A stretch of 64,000 bases of DNA from Gordonia shandongensis DSM 45094 (GTDB lineage Bacteria > Actinomycetota > Actinomycetes > Mycobacteriales > Mycobacteriaceae): the NCBI RefSeq assembly GCF_000423025.1, contig NZ_AUHE01000001.1, positions 372,001-436,000 of the forward strand, written 5' to 3'. The notes beneath the pieces were generated by a model. It was given only the letters and a program-made list of their open reading frames with translations, made no database searches and had not been told where the DNA came from. This document shows positions 17,816 through 26,919 of the stretch, piece after piece. The position numbers were made by a program, and so were the translations under genes. How positions within the stretch are numbered: the first letter of the stretch is position 1; each line of letters starts with the position of its first letter.

Positions 17816-19026
17816 CGGTCCGGCTGGTCGATCTCGGACATCAGCGGCATCGTCTCCGGCGAGGTCCACACGGTGTTGAACGCCGGCATGCCGACGGCGT
17901 CGACGACGTGGTCGACGAAGGCCTTGCCGCGCACGTACTGGGCCATTTTGGCGTCCATGCCGATCAGGGCGCGGAGCAGACGCTGCACGGGGTTCCGGGG
18001 TGCGGACCGCCTGCGGTCGAATGCTTCGCGGATGGTGGCGACGGTGGGTACGTGGGCGGGGCCGACGGCGTCCATCACGTGGTCGGCGTGCCCCTCGAGG
18101 AGGGTGCCGAGCACGAGGACCCGTTCGAAGGCCGCGTACTGCTCGGGGCTCTGGAGCAGTTGCATGAGGCCGATGACGCCCTTCTCGCGGGGTCTGCCGC
18201 CGCGCAGTCCCTCGGTGATGCGGGTGACCATCGCGGCCACCGAGTCGTCGTCGGCGTCGGTGAGGACGCCGACGTTGCTGCGCATGTAGTCGGCGAGCCA
18301 CGGGTTGGCGGAGAACTGGACGCGGTGGGTCACCTCGTGGAGGCACACCCACAGGCGGAAGTCGGACGGGTCGACGCGCAGTTGGCGTTCGACGGCGATG
18401 ATGTTGGGCATCACGAGCATGAGGACGCCGGGGTCGCCGGTCTCGGGGTCGGCGCTGAACGGGTCGTACTGGCCGAGGATGGCGCTCGAGAGGAAGGCGA
18501 GCAGGCCGCCGGCTTGGGCGCCGGCCATTTTGGCGCCCAGGCCGCCGCCGCGCTGCGCCGGTTCCCGGTCGCCCGTATCGGATCCGGTGCCTGTGCCGTC
18601 GAAACCGGTGGCGCCGGGGTCGGTGGCGGCAGGGTCGGTGGCGGCAGGGTCGGTGACGGCAGGGTCGGGCAGGGCGCTCAGCATGGCGGGCATGGAGGTG
18701 GCGGCGGCCTCGATCCAGCCGGACCGGTCGAGCACGCGGGCGGTCGGGACGGCGAGCCCGTCGGCGAGTCCGGTGACGTCGCGGACGGGTCCCTCGGCGC
18801 GGACGGAGGCGTCGAGCAGTTCGGCGCGCGCGGCGTCGGCGGTGTAGCGGGTGATCCTCGGGCCCGGGCGGGCGATGCGTCTGCCGACCGACGCGGCCAG
18901 CCCCCAGTCGACGTTGTCTGCAATACCGGGGTCTGCAACACCGGGGTCTGCAATACCGGGATCTGCAATACCGGGATCTGGGGCGTCCGGGTCACTGGTC
19001 GCGAGGTCCGCTGGGGAGTTGTCCAC
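17794..19026 (-). CDS. Zincin-like metalloprotease (DUF2342)
   Basis: A 410-residue protein, counterpart of Rv3626c, often labelled coenzyme F420 biosynthesis-associated without biochemical proof. The zinc site is [17 protein letters not shown] (HExxH), with a downstream Glu in [15 protein letters not shown] as likely third ligand. The N terminus carries [10 protein letters not shown] tandem repeats (DNA 18918-18985) and a TDPAA repeat linker (18600-18665) that relatives lack or have shorter. The GTG at 19026 has GGAAGGAC at a good distance. An ATG at 19062 overlapping dacB is the alternative. It lies between dacB and tilS. Confidence 0.85.
   Translation of the reverse strand: MDNSPADLATSDPDAPDPGIADPGIADPGVADPGIADNVDWGLAASVGRRIARPGPRITRYTADAARAELLDASVRAEGPVRDVTGLADGLAVPTARVLDRSGWIEAAATSMPAMLSALPDPAVTDPAATDPAATDPGATGFDGTGTGSDTGDREPAQRGGGLGAKMAGAQAGGLLAFLSSAILGQYDPFSADPETGDPGVLMLVMPNIIAVERQLRVDPSDFRLWVCLHEVTHRVQFSANPWLADYMRSNVGVLTDADDDSVAAMVTRITEGLRGGRPREKGVIGLMQLLQSPEQYAAFERVLVLGTLLEGHADHVMDAVGPAHVPTVATIREAFDRRRSAPRNPVQRLLRALIGMDAKMAQYVRGKAFVDHVVDAVGMPAFNTVWTSPETMPLMSEIDQPDRWIERVL
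18918..18985. repeat. 15-bp in-frame tandem repeat in the zincin gene
   Basis: Four copies of TCTGCAATACCGGGG or close variants encode [10 protein letters not shown] units near the N terminus of the metalloprotease. A second, similar array (GGGTCGGTGGCGGCA units, about 18600-18665) encodes TDPAA repeats further on. Both keep the frame. Confidence 0.8.
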
Positions 19027-19049
19027 GGGAACGTCCTTCCGGTCCGAGG

Positions 19050-20438
19050 TCAGGAGCGGCATCCGCAGTCGCGGAGGGCTCCGGCGAGCGCGTCGAGCGC
19101 CGGGCGGGCGTCGGCGGGCGAGGTTCCGCCCGACATGAGGGCGAACGACAGCACGCGGCCGTCGACGGTCTGCACTATTCCGGTCAACGAACTCACGCCC
19201 GTCAATGTTCCGGTCTTGGCCCGCACCCATCCGGCGCCCGCCGTCGCCTCCGGGTCGAACCGGTCGGCGAGGGTGCCGGTGCCGCGGGCGACGGGCAGCG
19301 AGTCGAGCAGCGACCGCATGAGCGGGTGGCCGTCGCCGGCGGCGGCGGCCATGACTTCGTCGAGGGTGGCCGCCGGGACCTTGTCGTCGTACGAGAGGCC
19401 CGAGGAGTCCACGAGGGTCACGTCGGAGACGTCGAACGAATTCTTCCGCAGCGTCGACAGGACGGCCTCGGTGCCGGCCTCGATGCTCATCGGCCCGCCC
19501 TGGGCGGTGGAGATCTCCATGGCGAGGAATTCGGCGAGCACGTTGTCGCTGAACCGCATCATGTCGCCGACGCGGACGGTGAGCGGTGCCGACTGCACCG
19601 CGGCGATCTCGTCGGCGCCGCCGGGGGCCTTGCGTTCGGTGACGGTCGCGTGGACGCCGAGGGCGTCGGCGAGGGCGCGGCCGGCGTCCTTCGCCGATTC
19701 GGTGGATCGCGGCGAGTACTCCTCGGTGGGCTTCACGCGCGCACCGTCGACCATCAGCGCCGACAGCGGGGCGATGTCGCCGCCCTCGATGTCGCGGCGG
19801 TCCCACCGCTTCTGCATGTCGGGGCCGTCGAACGCCGAATCGTCGACGGCGACGCCGGTGACGGTGCGTCCCGACCGTTTGATCTGGTCGGCGAGGTCGG
19901 CGATCCGGGCGGGGTCGGAGTAGAAGCTGCCGTCGGCGCGGTCGATGGAGGTGAGCGTGGGGTCGCCGGCGCCGACGATGACGGCCGTGCCGTCGGAGTC
20001 GAGGACCACGCGGGTGGTGATGCGGGCGTCGTGCGGGAGGGCCAGCAGGGCGGCCGATGCGGTGAGGATCTTCGCGTTCGACGCCGGCGTCCTGGCGTCT
20101 CCGGCCTTCTGCTTCCACAGGATCTTGCCGGTCAGCGGATCGGAGACCTGCCCGGTGAGGGTGCCCAACGCCCGGTCGCGGAGGGGTCCGCGGAGGGCCG
20201 CGGCGACACCGCGAGCGGTGGGTTGCGGTGCGTCGGAGGGCACCGGTGAGATGCTGGGGTGCACGGAGACGGGTCCCGGTCGGGCGGGCGTCCCGTCGGG
20301 CACCGGGTCGCCCCGATGCTGATAGAGCCACCAGCCGGCGGTCGCGCCGGCCGCCAACAGCAGCACCAGGACGATCGCCAGCAGCCAGCGCAGGACTCTG
20401 CGCAACCGGCTGACATGCGAAGTTGTCGGCTGCGCCAC
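19050..20438 (-). CDS. dacB: D-alanyl-D-alanine carboxypeptidase/endopeptidase (PBP4 family)
   Basis: Trims peptidoglycan peptides outside the membrane. The 462-residue protein has an N-terminal anchor helix ([24 protein letters not shown]) and all three serine-hydrolase motifs: SNAK (SxxK) in [17 protein letters not shown] (SxN) in [14 protein letters not shown], and KTG in [13 protein letters not shown]. It corresponds to Rv3627c in position. The GTG at 20438 follows GGAGG by 4 nt and is the most likely start. It is divergent from ppa across a 124-bp promoter region. Confidence 0.92.
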   Translation of the reverse strand: MAQPTTSHVSRLRRVLRWLLAIVLVLLLAAGATAGWWLYQHRGDPVPDGTPARPGPVSVHPSISPVPSDAPQPTARGVAAALRGPLRDRALGTLTGQVSDPLTGKILWKQKAGDARTPASNAKILTASAALLALPHDARITTRVVLDSDGTAVIVGAGDPTLTSIDRADGSFYSDPARIADLADQIKRSGRTVTGVAVDDSAFDGPDMQKRWDRRDIEGGDIAPLSALMVDGARVKPTEEYSPRSTESAKDAGRALADALGVHATVTERKAPGGADEIAAVQSAPLTVRVGDMMRFSDNVLAEFLAMEISTAQGGPMSIEAGTEAVLSTLRKNSFDVSDVTLVDSSGLSYDDKVPAATLDEVMAAAAGDGHPLMRSLLDSLPVARGTGTLADRFDPEATAGAGWVRAKTGTLTGVSSLTGIVQTVDGRVLSFALMSGGTSPADARPALDALAGALRDCGCRS

Positions 20439-20562
20439 GAATCCTCCGGTCTGCGATCTGTCGGTGGTGGTGACAACAGTATCGTTGAGACCCGTCGAAG
20501 CAATTCTCACCACTGCCGCACGCGCGCGCATGCAGCACACACACCACAGAGGAGGCCAGGGT

Positions 20563-21042
20563 ATGGAGTTCGAGGTCACGATCGAGATCCCCAAGGGCGG
20601 ACGCAACAAGTACGAGATCGACCACGAGACGGGCAAGGTGTACCTCGACCGGTACCTGTACACCCCGATGGGGTACCCGGCCGATTACGGTTTCATCGAC
20701 CACACTCTCGGTGAGGACGGCGATCCGCTCGACGCGATGGTGCTGCTGCCCGAGTCGGTGTTCCCGGGTGTGATCGTGAAGGCGCGCGTGGTCGGCATGT
20801 TCACCATGACCGATGAGGCCGGCGGCGACGACAAGCTTCTCGCGGTGCCCGCGGGCGACCCGCGGTGGGACTCCGTCCAGGACATCGCGGACGTCGACGA
20901 TTACGAGCTCAAGGCCATCGCGCACTTCTTCGAGCACTACAAGGATCTCGAGCCCGGCAAGGAGGTCACCGCCGGCGGTTGGGTCGGCAAGGACCGGGCG
21001 ATCGTCGTGGCTCAGGAGGCCGTCGACCGTTTCAAGGGCTGA
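20563..21042 (+). CDS. ppa: Inorganic pyrophosphatase
   Basis: Hydrolyses pyrophosphate released by biosynthetic reactions. The 159-residue family I enzyme begins [18 protein letters not shown] and has the signature [11 protein letters not shown] with the metal-binding aspartates, plus [11 protein letters not shown] and the Lys/Tyr-rich segment [15 protein letters not shown]. The ATG at 20563 is preceded by GGAGG. It matches Rv3628 in position and length. A hairpin follows at 21050-21076. Confidence 0.95.
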   Translation: MEFEVTIEIPKGGRNKYEIDHETGKVYLDRYLYTPMGYPADYGFIDHTLGEDGDPLDAMVLLPESVFPGVIVKARVVGMFTMTDEAGGDDKLLAVPAGDPRWDSVQDIADVDDYELKAIAHFFEHYKDLEPGKEVTAGGWVGKDRAIVVAQEAVDRFKG

Positions 21043-21049
21043 CGCCCAC

Positions 21050-21076
21050 CCGGGCTGACGGTTCTCGGCAGCCCGG
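21050..21076 (+). terminator. Probable terminator of ppa
   Basis: CCGGGCTG at 21050-21057 pairs perfectly with CAGCCCGG at 21069-21076 across an 11-nt loop, 8 bp after the ppa stop. There is no T-run, as is common for actinobacterial terminators. Confidence 0.5.
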
Positions 21077-21137
21077 CTCTCTCCGGTCGGATCGCGCCTC
21101 GCGGGTCGGACCTCACCGTGCAGGAAGGTATCCGTCT

Positions 21138-21947
21138 GTGACGAATCCGTGGGATCACCCGGGTGCTGCCGGCTCCGGTCCGAGCGGCGGTCCGAACGCG
21201 TATCCGCCGTATCCGCAGGGCATGCCGCCACAGGGTCCACTGCAGCAGGGCCCACTGCAGCAGGGCATGCCGGGGATGCCGCCGCAGGGGCGGCCGCCGA
21301 AGTCGCCGAAGACCGGTCTCATCGTGGCGCTCGTCCTCGTGGTGGCGTTGGCGGTCGGTGGCGGCGTGATCGGGATTCTGCAGCCGTGGAAGTCCGATTC
21401 GGAGACCTCCGCGTCGAACGGTTCCGGGGGCGGCGCCGACGATCCGTCGTCGAGCGCCCCCTCATCGAGCACGCCGGCGAGCACACCGCCGGAGCGGTTC
21501 GATCTGGCGGGCAACCTGTCGGCGACGATGTCGACGCCGCCCGGGTGGCGGTCGGTGGCCATCCGGTTCCAGGACAAGCCGGCGTTCGCCGTGGTCCCGG
21601 AGAGCGATACGCGCCCGCCCGCGGCGCTGGAAGCGGCGATCGCGGCGATCAACGTCAGCGAGACCAGCGACGCCATGCGGGCGACGCTGGTGTACGGCCG
21701 CGACTGCACCGGTAACGACGGCGACCTCCGGCTGGATCAGTGGCAGACCGGCACCGTCGACGTGTCCGACAAGGACCGGTTCCACCTGCGGAATCTGCGG
21801 TTCGGGACGCGGGTGGACTCGTCGTCGTGCGTGGTGATGTTCAGCTTCGACTTCGATCCGGCGGGGCCGCCGCCCACCAGCGAAGGCGTGGACCTCGGCA
21901 AACAGATCGTCGCCGACCGTCTCCTCTCGGTGGGGACGGCCGTCTAG
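21138..21947 (+). CDS. Proline-rich single-pass membrane protein
   Basis: A 269-residue protein of unknown function. A Pro/Gln/Gly-rich cytoplasmic N terminus with PQGPLQQGPLQQG repeats precedes one membrane helix (GLIVALVLVVALAVGGGVIGIL). A Ser/Pro-rich linker and an extracytoplasmic domain follow, containing one cysteine pair candidate (GRDCTGND and SSSCVVMFSFD). The GTG at 21138 has AGGAAGG at 9 nt. This layout is common in actinobacterial envelope proteins of unknown role. It lies between ppa and the isochorismate synthase gene. Confidence 0.75.
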   Translation: MTNPWDHPGAAGSGPSGGPNAYPPYPQGMPPQGPLQQGPLQQGMPGMPPQGRPPKSPKTGLIVALVLVVALAVGGGVIGILQPWKSDSETSASNGSGGGADDPSSSAPSSSTPASTPPERFDLAGNLSATMSTPPGWRSVAIRFQDKPAFAVVPESDTRPPAALEAAIAAINVSETSDAMRATLVYGRDCTGNDGDLRLDQWQTGTVDVSDKDRFHLRNLRFGTRVDSSSCVVMFSFDFDPAGPPPTSEGVDLGKQIVADRLLSVGTAV

Positions 21948-21973
21948 CGTGCGGCGCCGGGATCGCACCCCGG

Positions 21974-21979
21974 TACCCT
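21974..21979 (+). promoter_or_regulatory. Leaderless -10 element of the isochorismate synthase gene
   Basis: TACCCT ends 7 nt before the GTG at 21987, and no Shine-Dalgarno sequence is visible. Confidence 0.5.
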
Positions 21980-21986
21980 GACCGTC

Positions 21987-23108
21987 GTGGTCGCTGCTGA
22001 GTCGTTCGTCTTCGCCAAGGAGACCTCCGCCACGGTCGGCCGGGGACGGACCCGGCAGTTCACCGACGTCGCCACCGCGGCCGACGCCCTCCGATCGGGG
22101 GCGGTGGATGTGGTGACCGGGGCGTTCGGGTTCGATGCGTCGGGGGTGGCGGCGCTCATCGCGCCCCGCGAGTTCACCGTGGCCGACGCGCCCCGCACTC
22201 CCGCCGCCGACGGTCCCGTCGGCGACCCCCGCTCAGGAGCCCGGGTGGTCGACGCGAGCGTCACCGATGCGGACCTGCACCGTGATCGGATCCGCCGCGC
22301 ACTGCACGCCATCGCGGCGGGCCGCGTGGAGAAGGTGGTGTTGGCGCGGACGCTCGATGCGCGGCTCGCCGAACCGCTCCATCCGCTCGATCTGTTGCGC
22401 CGATTCCCGCTCGACGCGCGGACCACCGGGTTCGCCGTCCCCCTCGACGCCGCCCCCGACCGCGAGGGGCACTGGCTGGTGGGGGCGAGCCCCGAACTGC
22501 TGGTCCGCCGGGAGGGAACGCGGGTCACCTGCCACCCGTTCGCCGGGTCCGCGCCGCGCAGCGCCGACCCGGCGGCCGACGCCCGCGCGCGCGACCGGCT
22601 CGCGGCGTCCGACAAGGATCTCCGCGAGCACGCATTCGTCGTCGACGCCGTCCTCGACGCCCTCCGCCCCTGGTGCGCCGACCTCACGTATCCCGAGGTG
22701 CCCGACGTCGAGTCGACACCGGCGGTGTGGCATCTGGCGACCCCGATCACGGGTGTCCTCGCGCATCCGGAGGTGACGGCACTCGATCTGGCGGCCGCCC
22801 TGTCGCCGACTCCCGCCGTGTGCGGAACACCCCGGACCGCGGCCGCCGAGCTGATCGCCGACGTGGAGGGGCCACGCGACTTCTACGCCGGCGCGGTCGG
22901 CTGGTGCGACGCCGCCGGCGACGGCGAATGGGTGGTCTCGATCCGCTGTCTGGAACTCGACGCGTCCGGGACGCGGGTGCAGGCGTGGGCCGGCGGCGGC
23001 ATCGTCGACGGCTCCGACCCCGACGCGGAGGTCGTCGAGACCGTCGCCAAATTCCGTACCGTGCTCGCCGCGCTCGGCGACGCCTCCCTCGTCGACCGGC
23101 TCCGCTGA
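21987..23108 (+). CDS. Isochorismate synthase
   Basis: Converts chorismate to isochorismate, for menaquinone or for salicylate/catechol siderophores. The 373-residue chorismate-binding enzyme shows GRVEKVVLAR (catalytic Lys), GASPELLVRR, a Gly-containing AGSAPRS loop, SDKDLREHAFVVDAV, WHLATPITGV, TPAVCGTPR and FYAGAVGWCDAAGDGEWV. The length is that of MenF/EntC/DhbC enzymes rather than salicylate synthases, which are longer. No other menaquinone or siderophore synthesis gene is next to it, so the pathway cannot be decided. It is convergent with metZ, 12 bp away. Confidence 0.88.
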   Translation: MVAAESFVFAKETSATVGRGRTRQFTDVATAADALRSGAVDVVTGAFGFDASGVAALIAPREFTVADAPRTPAADGPVGDPRSGARVVDASVTDADLHRDRIRRALHAIAAGRVEKVVLARTLDARLAEPLHPLDLLRRFPLDARTTGFAVPLDAAPDREGHWLVGASPELLVRREGTRVTCHPFAGSAPRSADPAADARARDRLAASDKDLREHAFVVDAVLDALRPWCADLTYPEVPDVESTPAVWHLATPITGVLAHPEVTALDLAAALSPTPAVCGTPRTAAAELIADVEGPRDFYAGAVGWCDAAGDGEWVVSIRCLELDASGTRVQAWAGGGIVDGSDPDAEVVETVAKFRTVLAALGDASLVDRLR

Positions 23109-23120
23109 ACCGGCCCCCGG

Positions 23121-24320
23121 TCAGCCGAGGGCGGTGTCGAGGTCGCGGATCAGGTCGTCGGCGTTCTCCAGACCCACCGAGAGACGGACCATCGCGTCGG
23201 TGAGGCCGATCGCCGCCCGCCCGTCGGGTCCCATCGCGCGGTGCGTGGTCGTCGCCGGATGGGTGACGAGGCTCTTGGCGTCGCCGAGATTGTTGGAGAT
23301 GTCGATCAACGAGAGCCCGTTGAGCACCTCGAACGCCCGCTGTTTGCCGCTGACCGGTCCGCGGTCGGCGAGTTCGACGGTGATGACGGTGCCGCCGCCG
23401 GCCATCTGCGCCCGCGCGAGCTCGTACTGGGGGTGCGACGGCAGGAACGGGTAGATGGTCCGCGCCACGCGCGGGTCGGCGTCGAGGAACTCCGCGACCC
23501 GCAGTGCCGTCGACACCGCCTGGTCGAGGCGGATCTTCATGGTCTCGAGGCCCTTGAGCATCACCCACGCGTTGAACGGGCTCAACGCGGGACCGGTGTG
23601 CCGCATGAGTTCGCGGACCGGGCCGTCGATGAAGTCGCCGGTGCCGAGGACGGCACCGCCCATCACGCGCCCCTGACCGTCGATGTGCTTGGTGCCCGAG
23701 TACACGATCACGTCGGCGCCGAGTTCGGGGCCGCGTTGCAGCAGCGGCGTCGCGAAGACGTTGTCGAGCACCACGGTCGCCCCGGCGGCGTGCGCGAGGT
23801 CGGCGACCTTCCGGACGTCGACGAGGGTCTGCATCGGGTTCGACGGCGTCTCGAAGAAGACGGCGTCGGCGGGGGTCGCGAGCGCGCGCTCCCACTGGTC
23901 GAGGTCGTCGCCGTCGACGAACTCGGTTTCGACGCCCCATGCGGGGAGGATCTCGTTGCAGATCACGAAGCAGGAGCCGAACAGGCTGCGTGCCGCGACC
24001 AGCCGGCTGCCCTTCTTGAGGAGGGCGCCGAGCGCCACGAACACCGCGGCCATACCGCTGGCGGTGGCGAAGCAGGCTTCGGTGCCCTCGATCTGCCGGA
24101 GCCGTTCCTGGAACATCGCGACGGTCGGGTTGCCGTAGCGGGTGTAGACGAACCGTTTGTCCTCACCGGTGAACGCGCGTTCGGCGGCTTCGGCCGTCTC
24201 GTACACGTATCCGCTGTTCAGGTACAGCGCCTCGGACGTCTCGAAGAACTCCGACCGCAGGATGCCGCCGCGGACGGCGATGGTCTCGGGCGACACCCAT
24301 TCGGGTAGGTCACGGCTCAT
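23121..24320 (-). CDS. metZ: O-acyl-homoserine sulfhydrylase
   Basis: PLP enzyme of the Cys/Met metabolism family that makes homocysteine from acylated homoserine and sulfide. The 399-residue protein has YTRYGNPTVAMFQERL, the CFATASGMAAVF loop, DNVFATPLLQRG, the PLP-lysine segment VYSGTKHIDGQGR, and NLGDAKSLVTHPATTTH. It matches Rv0391 (MetZ). The acyl donor may be O-acetyl- rather than O-succinylhomoserine, because the metA product at 56416 carries Glu111. It follows a rhodanese gene in the same operon (13-bp gap), as in M. tuberculosis. Confidence 0.92.
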   Translation of the reverse strand: MSRDLPEWVSPETIAVRGGILRSEFFETSEALYLNSGYVYETAEAAERAFTGEDKRFVYTRYGNPTVAMFQERLRQIEGTEACFATASGMAAVFVALGALLKKGSRLVAARSLFGSCFVICNEILPAWGVETEFVDGDDLDQWERALATPADAVFFETPSNPMQTLVDVRKVADLAHAAGATVVLDNVFATPLLQRGPELGADVIVYSGTKHIDGQGRVMGGAVLGTGDFIDGPVRELMRHTGPALSPFNAWVMLKGLETMKIRLDQAVSTALRVAEFLDADPRVARTIYPFLPSHPQYELARAQMAGGGTVITVELADRGPVSGKQRAFEVLNGLSLIDISNNLGDAKSLVTHPATTTHRAMGPDGRAAIGLTDAMVRLSVGLENADDLIRDLDTALG

Positions 24321-24333
24321 CTGGTTGTACTCC

Positions 24334-24747
24334 TCACGACTGACGCCACGGCAGCGAGTCCGCTCGCCAACCGCCGGCGCCGCGGTGTCCCGCAGCGTCG
24401 ATGGCTCCTTCGAATCCCTCGAGAATGTTGTACGCCTGCGCGATACCGGCCGCGGTGGCGGCCTCCGCTGCGCCGATCGACCGGTGTCCGGAGCGGCACA
24501 GGAACAGGACCTCGTCGCCGTCGTCGACGCCCGCGGCCCGCAGGTCGGCGACGAAACCGGGGTTCAGGGCGCCGTCGGGGTAGTCGATCCATTCGACGAA
24601 GATCACGTGTTTGCCGAGTTCGGTGAGGTCGGGGACGCCGACGAAGGTCCATTCGGCGCGGGTGCGGCAGTCGACGAGGACGGCGCGCGGGTTCTCCGAC
24701 AAGCGGCGCCACGCGTCGCGGGCGGTGATGTCGCCGGAGTAGCTCAT
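24334..24747 (-). CDS. Single-domain rhodanese (sulfurtransferase)
   Basis: A 137-residue rhodanese, counterpart of Rv0390. It has AVLVDCRTRAEW, FVEWIDYP and the active-site loop VLFLCRSGHRS, where the Cys carries persulfide sulfur; GHRGAGGWR closes the domain. Lying just upstream of metZ it probably supplies or channels sulfur for homocysteine formation, which is inferred from context. The ATG overlaps the stop of the upstream membrane protein (ATGA). Unlike the rhodanese at 1821, its active site is intact. Confidence 0.9.
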   Translation of the reverse strand: MSYSGDITARDAWRRLSENPRAVLVDCRTRAEWTFVGVPDLTELGKHVIFVEWIDYPDGALNPGFVADLRAAGVDDGDEVLFLCRSGHRSIGAAEAATAAGIAQAYNILEGFEGAIDAAGHRGAGGWRADSLPWRQS

Positions 24748-25244
24748 CGGCTGCACACCTTCCAGTCGTCGCCGACCTTGACCAGCGTCATCGTGGTCTT
24801 CTGTTCGTCGGTCCTGTTCTCGCGATGCCAGGTGACGGTGGCGGTGGCCCGGTCGCCGGTGACCTCGACCTTCATGTCGGGCACCACGAGGCGGCCGTCG
24901 GCGTCGTTGGCCTTGCGGTTCTCGGCGGCGAATCGGACGGAGTCGGGGAAGTCGGCGGCGGCGCGGTCGGCGTCGCAGAAGGCGTCGCGGTACCGGTCGT
25001 AGGCGAGGGTGCTGCGGGCGCTGTAGACGGCGTCGACGACGTGCTGGACTTTGGCCGAGTCGGTGAGCCGGTCCTCGGTGGGGCGCACCACGTTGACGAT
25101 GAGCACCCAGAGCAGCAGGATCAGGACGAGGCCGCCGCCGATGATGAACGGCAGCGCGGCTTTCCACGACCGGGGTTCGTCGGGTTCGTGGTCGGCGGGT
25201 GGGGCGTCCTGCTGGGGATCGTCCTGCTCGGGATCGTCGCTCAT
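24744..25244 (-). CDS. Single-pass membrane protein with small extracytoplasmic domain
   Basis: A 166-residue protein of unknown function. An acidic N terminus (DDPEQDDPQQDAPP) precedes one membrane helix (LPFIIGGGLVLILLLWVLIVNVV). The extracytoplasmic part (VQHVVDAVYSARSTLAYDRYRDAFC, then KVGDDWKVCSR) resembles the DUF4878/NTF2-like fold seen in the Rv0361-like protein at 40453, which also ends EWKVCEKP. The two cysteines could form a disulfide. It is first in the operon with the rhodanese and metZ. Confidence 0.75.
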   Translation of the reverse strand: MSDDPEQDDPQQDAPPADHEPDEPRSWKAALPFIIGGGLVLILLLWVLIVNVVRPTEDRLTDSAKVQHVVDAVYSARSTLAYDRYRDAFCDADRAAADFPDSVRFAAENRKANDADGRLVVPDMKVEVTGDRATATVTWHRENRTDEQKTTMTLVKVGDDWKVCSR

Positions 25245-25354
25245 GATCGTCGAGTGTATCGGGCTGCGTCCTGCACGTTCGCCGGCGTTCTCCCCGAAGC
25301 GGACACGTCCATGGCGGGCGTTTCGTCAAGGGTTTGGAGCAACCCGTGCACTAC

Positions 25355-25404
25355 TGAGGTGAACCTCACAATGAAATTTTGGTAGGCGCTCGTCACGTCC
25401 TACC
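25355..25404. promoter_or_regulatory. Two inverted repeats upstream of fprA
   Basis: TGAGGT-GA-ACCTCA (25355-25368) is a perfect palindrome. GGTAGG (25381-25386) and CCTACC (25399-25404) form a second inverted repeat. Both lie within 90 bp of the fprA start and may be operators. A short GGGTT/AACCC hairpin is at 25330-25345. The sites are not a clear IdeR box, and no regulator is proposed. The remaining gap 25245-25446 has no gene. Confidence 0.4.
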
Positions 25405-25446
25405 GTAGAGGGACAACTATCCATCCAGCTGAGGAAGCACCTGTTC

Positions 25447-26835
25447 ATGAGTGACAACAGCCGCCCGTTGCGGGTCGCGATCGTCGGCGCCGGACCGGCT
25501 GGCATCTACTGCGCCGATGCCTTGATGAAGTCGGAGACCGCCGCTGCGCGCGGCGTGAGCATCGACCTGTACGAGCGGATGCCGGCCCCCTTCGGTCTCA
25601 TCCGCTACGGCGTCGCGCCCGACCACCCGCGGATCAAGGGCATCATCACGGCGCTGCACAAGGTGCTCGACAAGCCTCAGGTGCGCCTGCTCGGCAACAT
25701 CGATTACGGCACCGACATCACGTTGGCCGATCTGCGCAGGCATTACGATGCGGTCGTCTTCTCGACCGGGGCCACCGACGATCGGGCGCTCAAGATTCCG
25801 GGCGTCGATCTGGAGCGGAGTTACGGTGCGGCGGAGTTCGTCGCCTGGTACGACGGGCACCCCGACTTTCCGCGCGAGTGGCCGCTGGAGCAGGAGAAGG
25901 TCGCCGTCATCGGTGTGGGGAATGTGGCGCTCGACGTGGCGCGCGTGCTCGCGAAGACCGGTGACGAGCTGTTGCCGACGGAGATCCCGCACAACGTATA
26001 TCAGGGGCTCAAGGCCAATAAGGCCGTCGAGGTGCACGTGTTCGGGCGGCGCGGGCCGGCGCAGGCCAAGTTCACGCCGTTGGAGCTCAAGGAGCTCGAT
26101 CATTCGCCGAACATCGAGGTGATCGTCGACCCGGAGGACATCGAGTACGACGAGGGTTCGGCTGTCGCCCGCCGGTCGAGCAAGATCACCGATCAGGTCG
26201 CGACGATCATCGAGAACTATGCGATCCGCGAACCCAAGCAGGGTGCGATCCACAAGCTGTTCCTGCATTTCTTCGAGAATCCGGTCGAGATCCTCGGCGA
26301 CGACGGCAAGGTGGTCGGTCTGCGGACCGAGCGGACCGAGCTGGACGGCACCGGCAATGTGAAGCCGACGGGCCGGACGCGTGATTGGGATGTGACGGCC
26401 GTGTACCGCGCGGTGGGTTACCTGTCGGACAATCTGCCGGAGATCCCGTTCGACGATCAGGCGGGTGTGATCCCCAATGAGGCGGGTCGCGTGTTCGACG
26501 AGGGCGAGCATCTGACGGGCCTGTATACGACGGGTTGGATCAAGCGCGGCCCCGTGGGCCTGATCGGCCACACCAAGGGTGATGCGAGCGAGACGGTGGA
26601 GTGCATCGTCAACGACATGACGAACGGGAAGCTCAACGTTCCCGAGGACGCGTCGGAGGCGGCGGTGATCGATCTGCTCGAGGAGCGGAAGATTCCGTAC
26701 ACCACGTGGGACGGCTGGTACCGCCTCGATGAGCACGAGCGGTCGCTCGGTGCGGCCGAGGGGCGCGAGCGGATCAAGGTGGTGGAGCGGGAGGACATGC
26801 TCGCCGCCGCCGAACCGCACAAGCTCGAGAAGTAG
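25447..26835 (+). CDS. fprA: NADPH-ferredoxin reductase FprA
   Basis: Adrenodoxin-reductase-type flavoprotein that passes electrons from NADPH to ferredoxins, for instance for cytochromes P450. The 462-residue protein has the FAD motif VAIVGAGPAGIYCADAL, then YERMPAPFGLIRYGVAPDHP, the NADP motif VAVIGVGNVALDVARVL, and the second FAD motif GLYTTGWIKRGPVGLIGHTK. The start at 25447 follows GAGGA. It corresponds to Rv3106 but here stands beside the metZ operon. A strong hairpin terminator follows. Confidence 0.93.
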   Translation: MSDNSRPLRVAIVGAGPAGIYCADALMKSETAAARGVSIDLYERMPAPFGLIRYGVAPDHPRIKGIITALHKVLDKPQVRLLGNIDYGTDITLADLRRHYDAVVFSTGATDDRALKIPGVDLERSYGAAEFVAWYDGHPDFPREWPLEQEKVAVIGVGNVALDVARVLAKTGDELLPTEIPHNVYQGLKANKAVEVHVFGRRGPAQAKFTPLELKELDHSPNIEVIVDPEDIEYDEGSAVARRSSKITDQVATIIENYAIREPKQGAIHKLFLHFFENPVEILGDDGKVVGLRTERTELDGTGNVKPTGRTRDWDVTAVYRAVGYLSDNLPEIPFDDQAGVIPNEAGRVFDEGEHLTGLYTTGWIKRGPVGLIGHTKGDASETVECIVNDMTNGKLNVPEDASEAAVIDLLEERKIPYTTWDGWYRLDEHERSLGAAEGRERIKVVEREDMLAAAEPHKLEK

Positions 26836-26861
26836 GGCGCGGCCCGCGCGGGCCGCGACAG

Positions 26862-26899
26862 ACAGATCCGCCCCGAGGGTTTCCTCGGGGCGGATCTGT
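26862..26899. terminator. Strong bidirectional terminator
   Basis: A perfect 17-bp stem (26862-26878 with 26883-26899) closed by a GTTT loop follows fprA, with TGTTTG after it. It lies 20 bp from the stop of the convergent secreted-protein gene and can serve both. A GC-rich hairpin (26835-26857) precedes it. Confidence 0.85.
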
Positions 26900-26919
26900 G
26901 TTTGCCGTGCCGTCGGAGC

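Noticed and set aside
21987-23108. Salicylate synthase (MbtI/Irp9 type)
   Set aside because: At 373 residues it is shorter than salicylate synthases and fits isochorismate synthase; no lyase activity can be inferred from the motifs.
24300-24330. SAM riboswitch or other leader RNA for the metZ or metA genes
   Set aside because: The gaps before metZ (13 bp) and metA (about 80 bp) are too short or lack the conserved stems.
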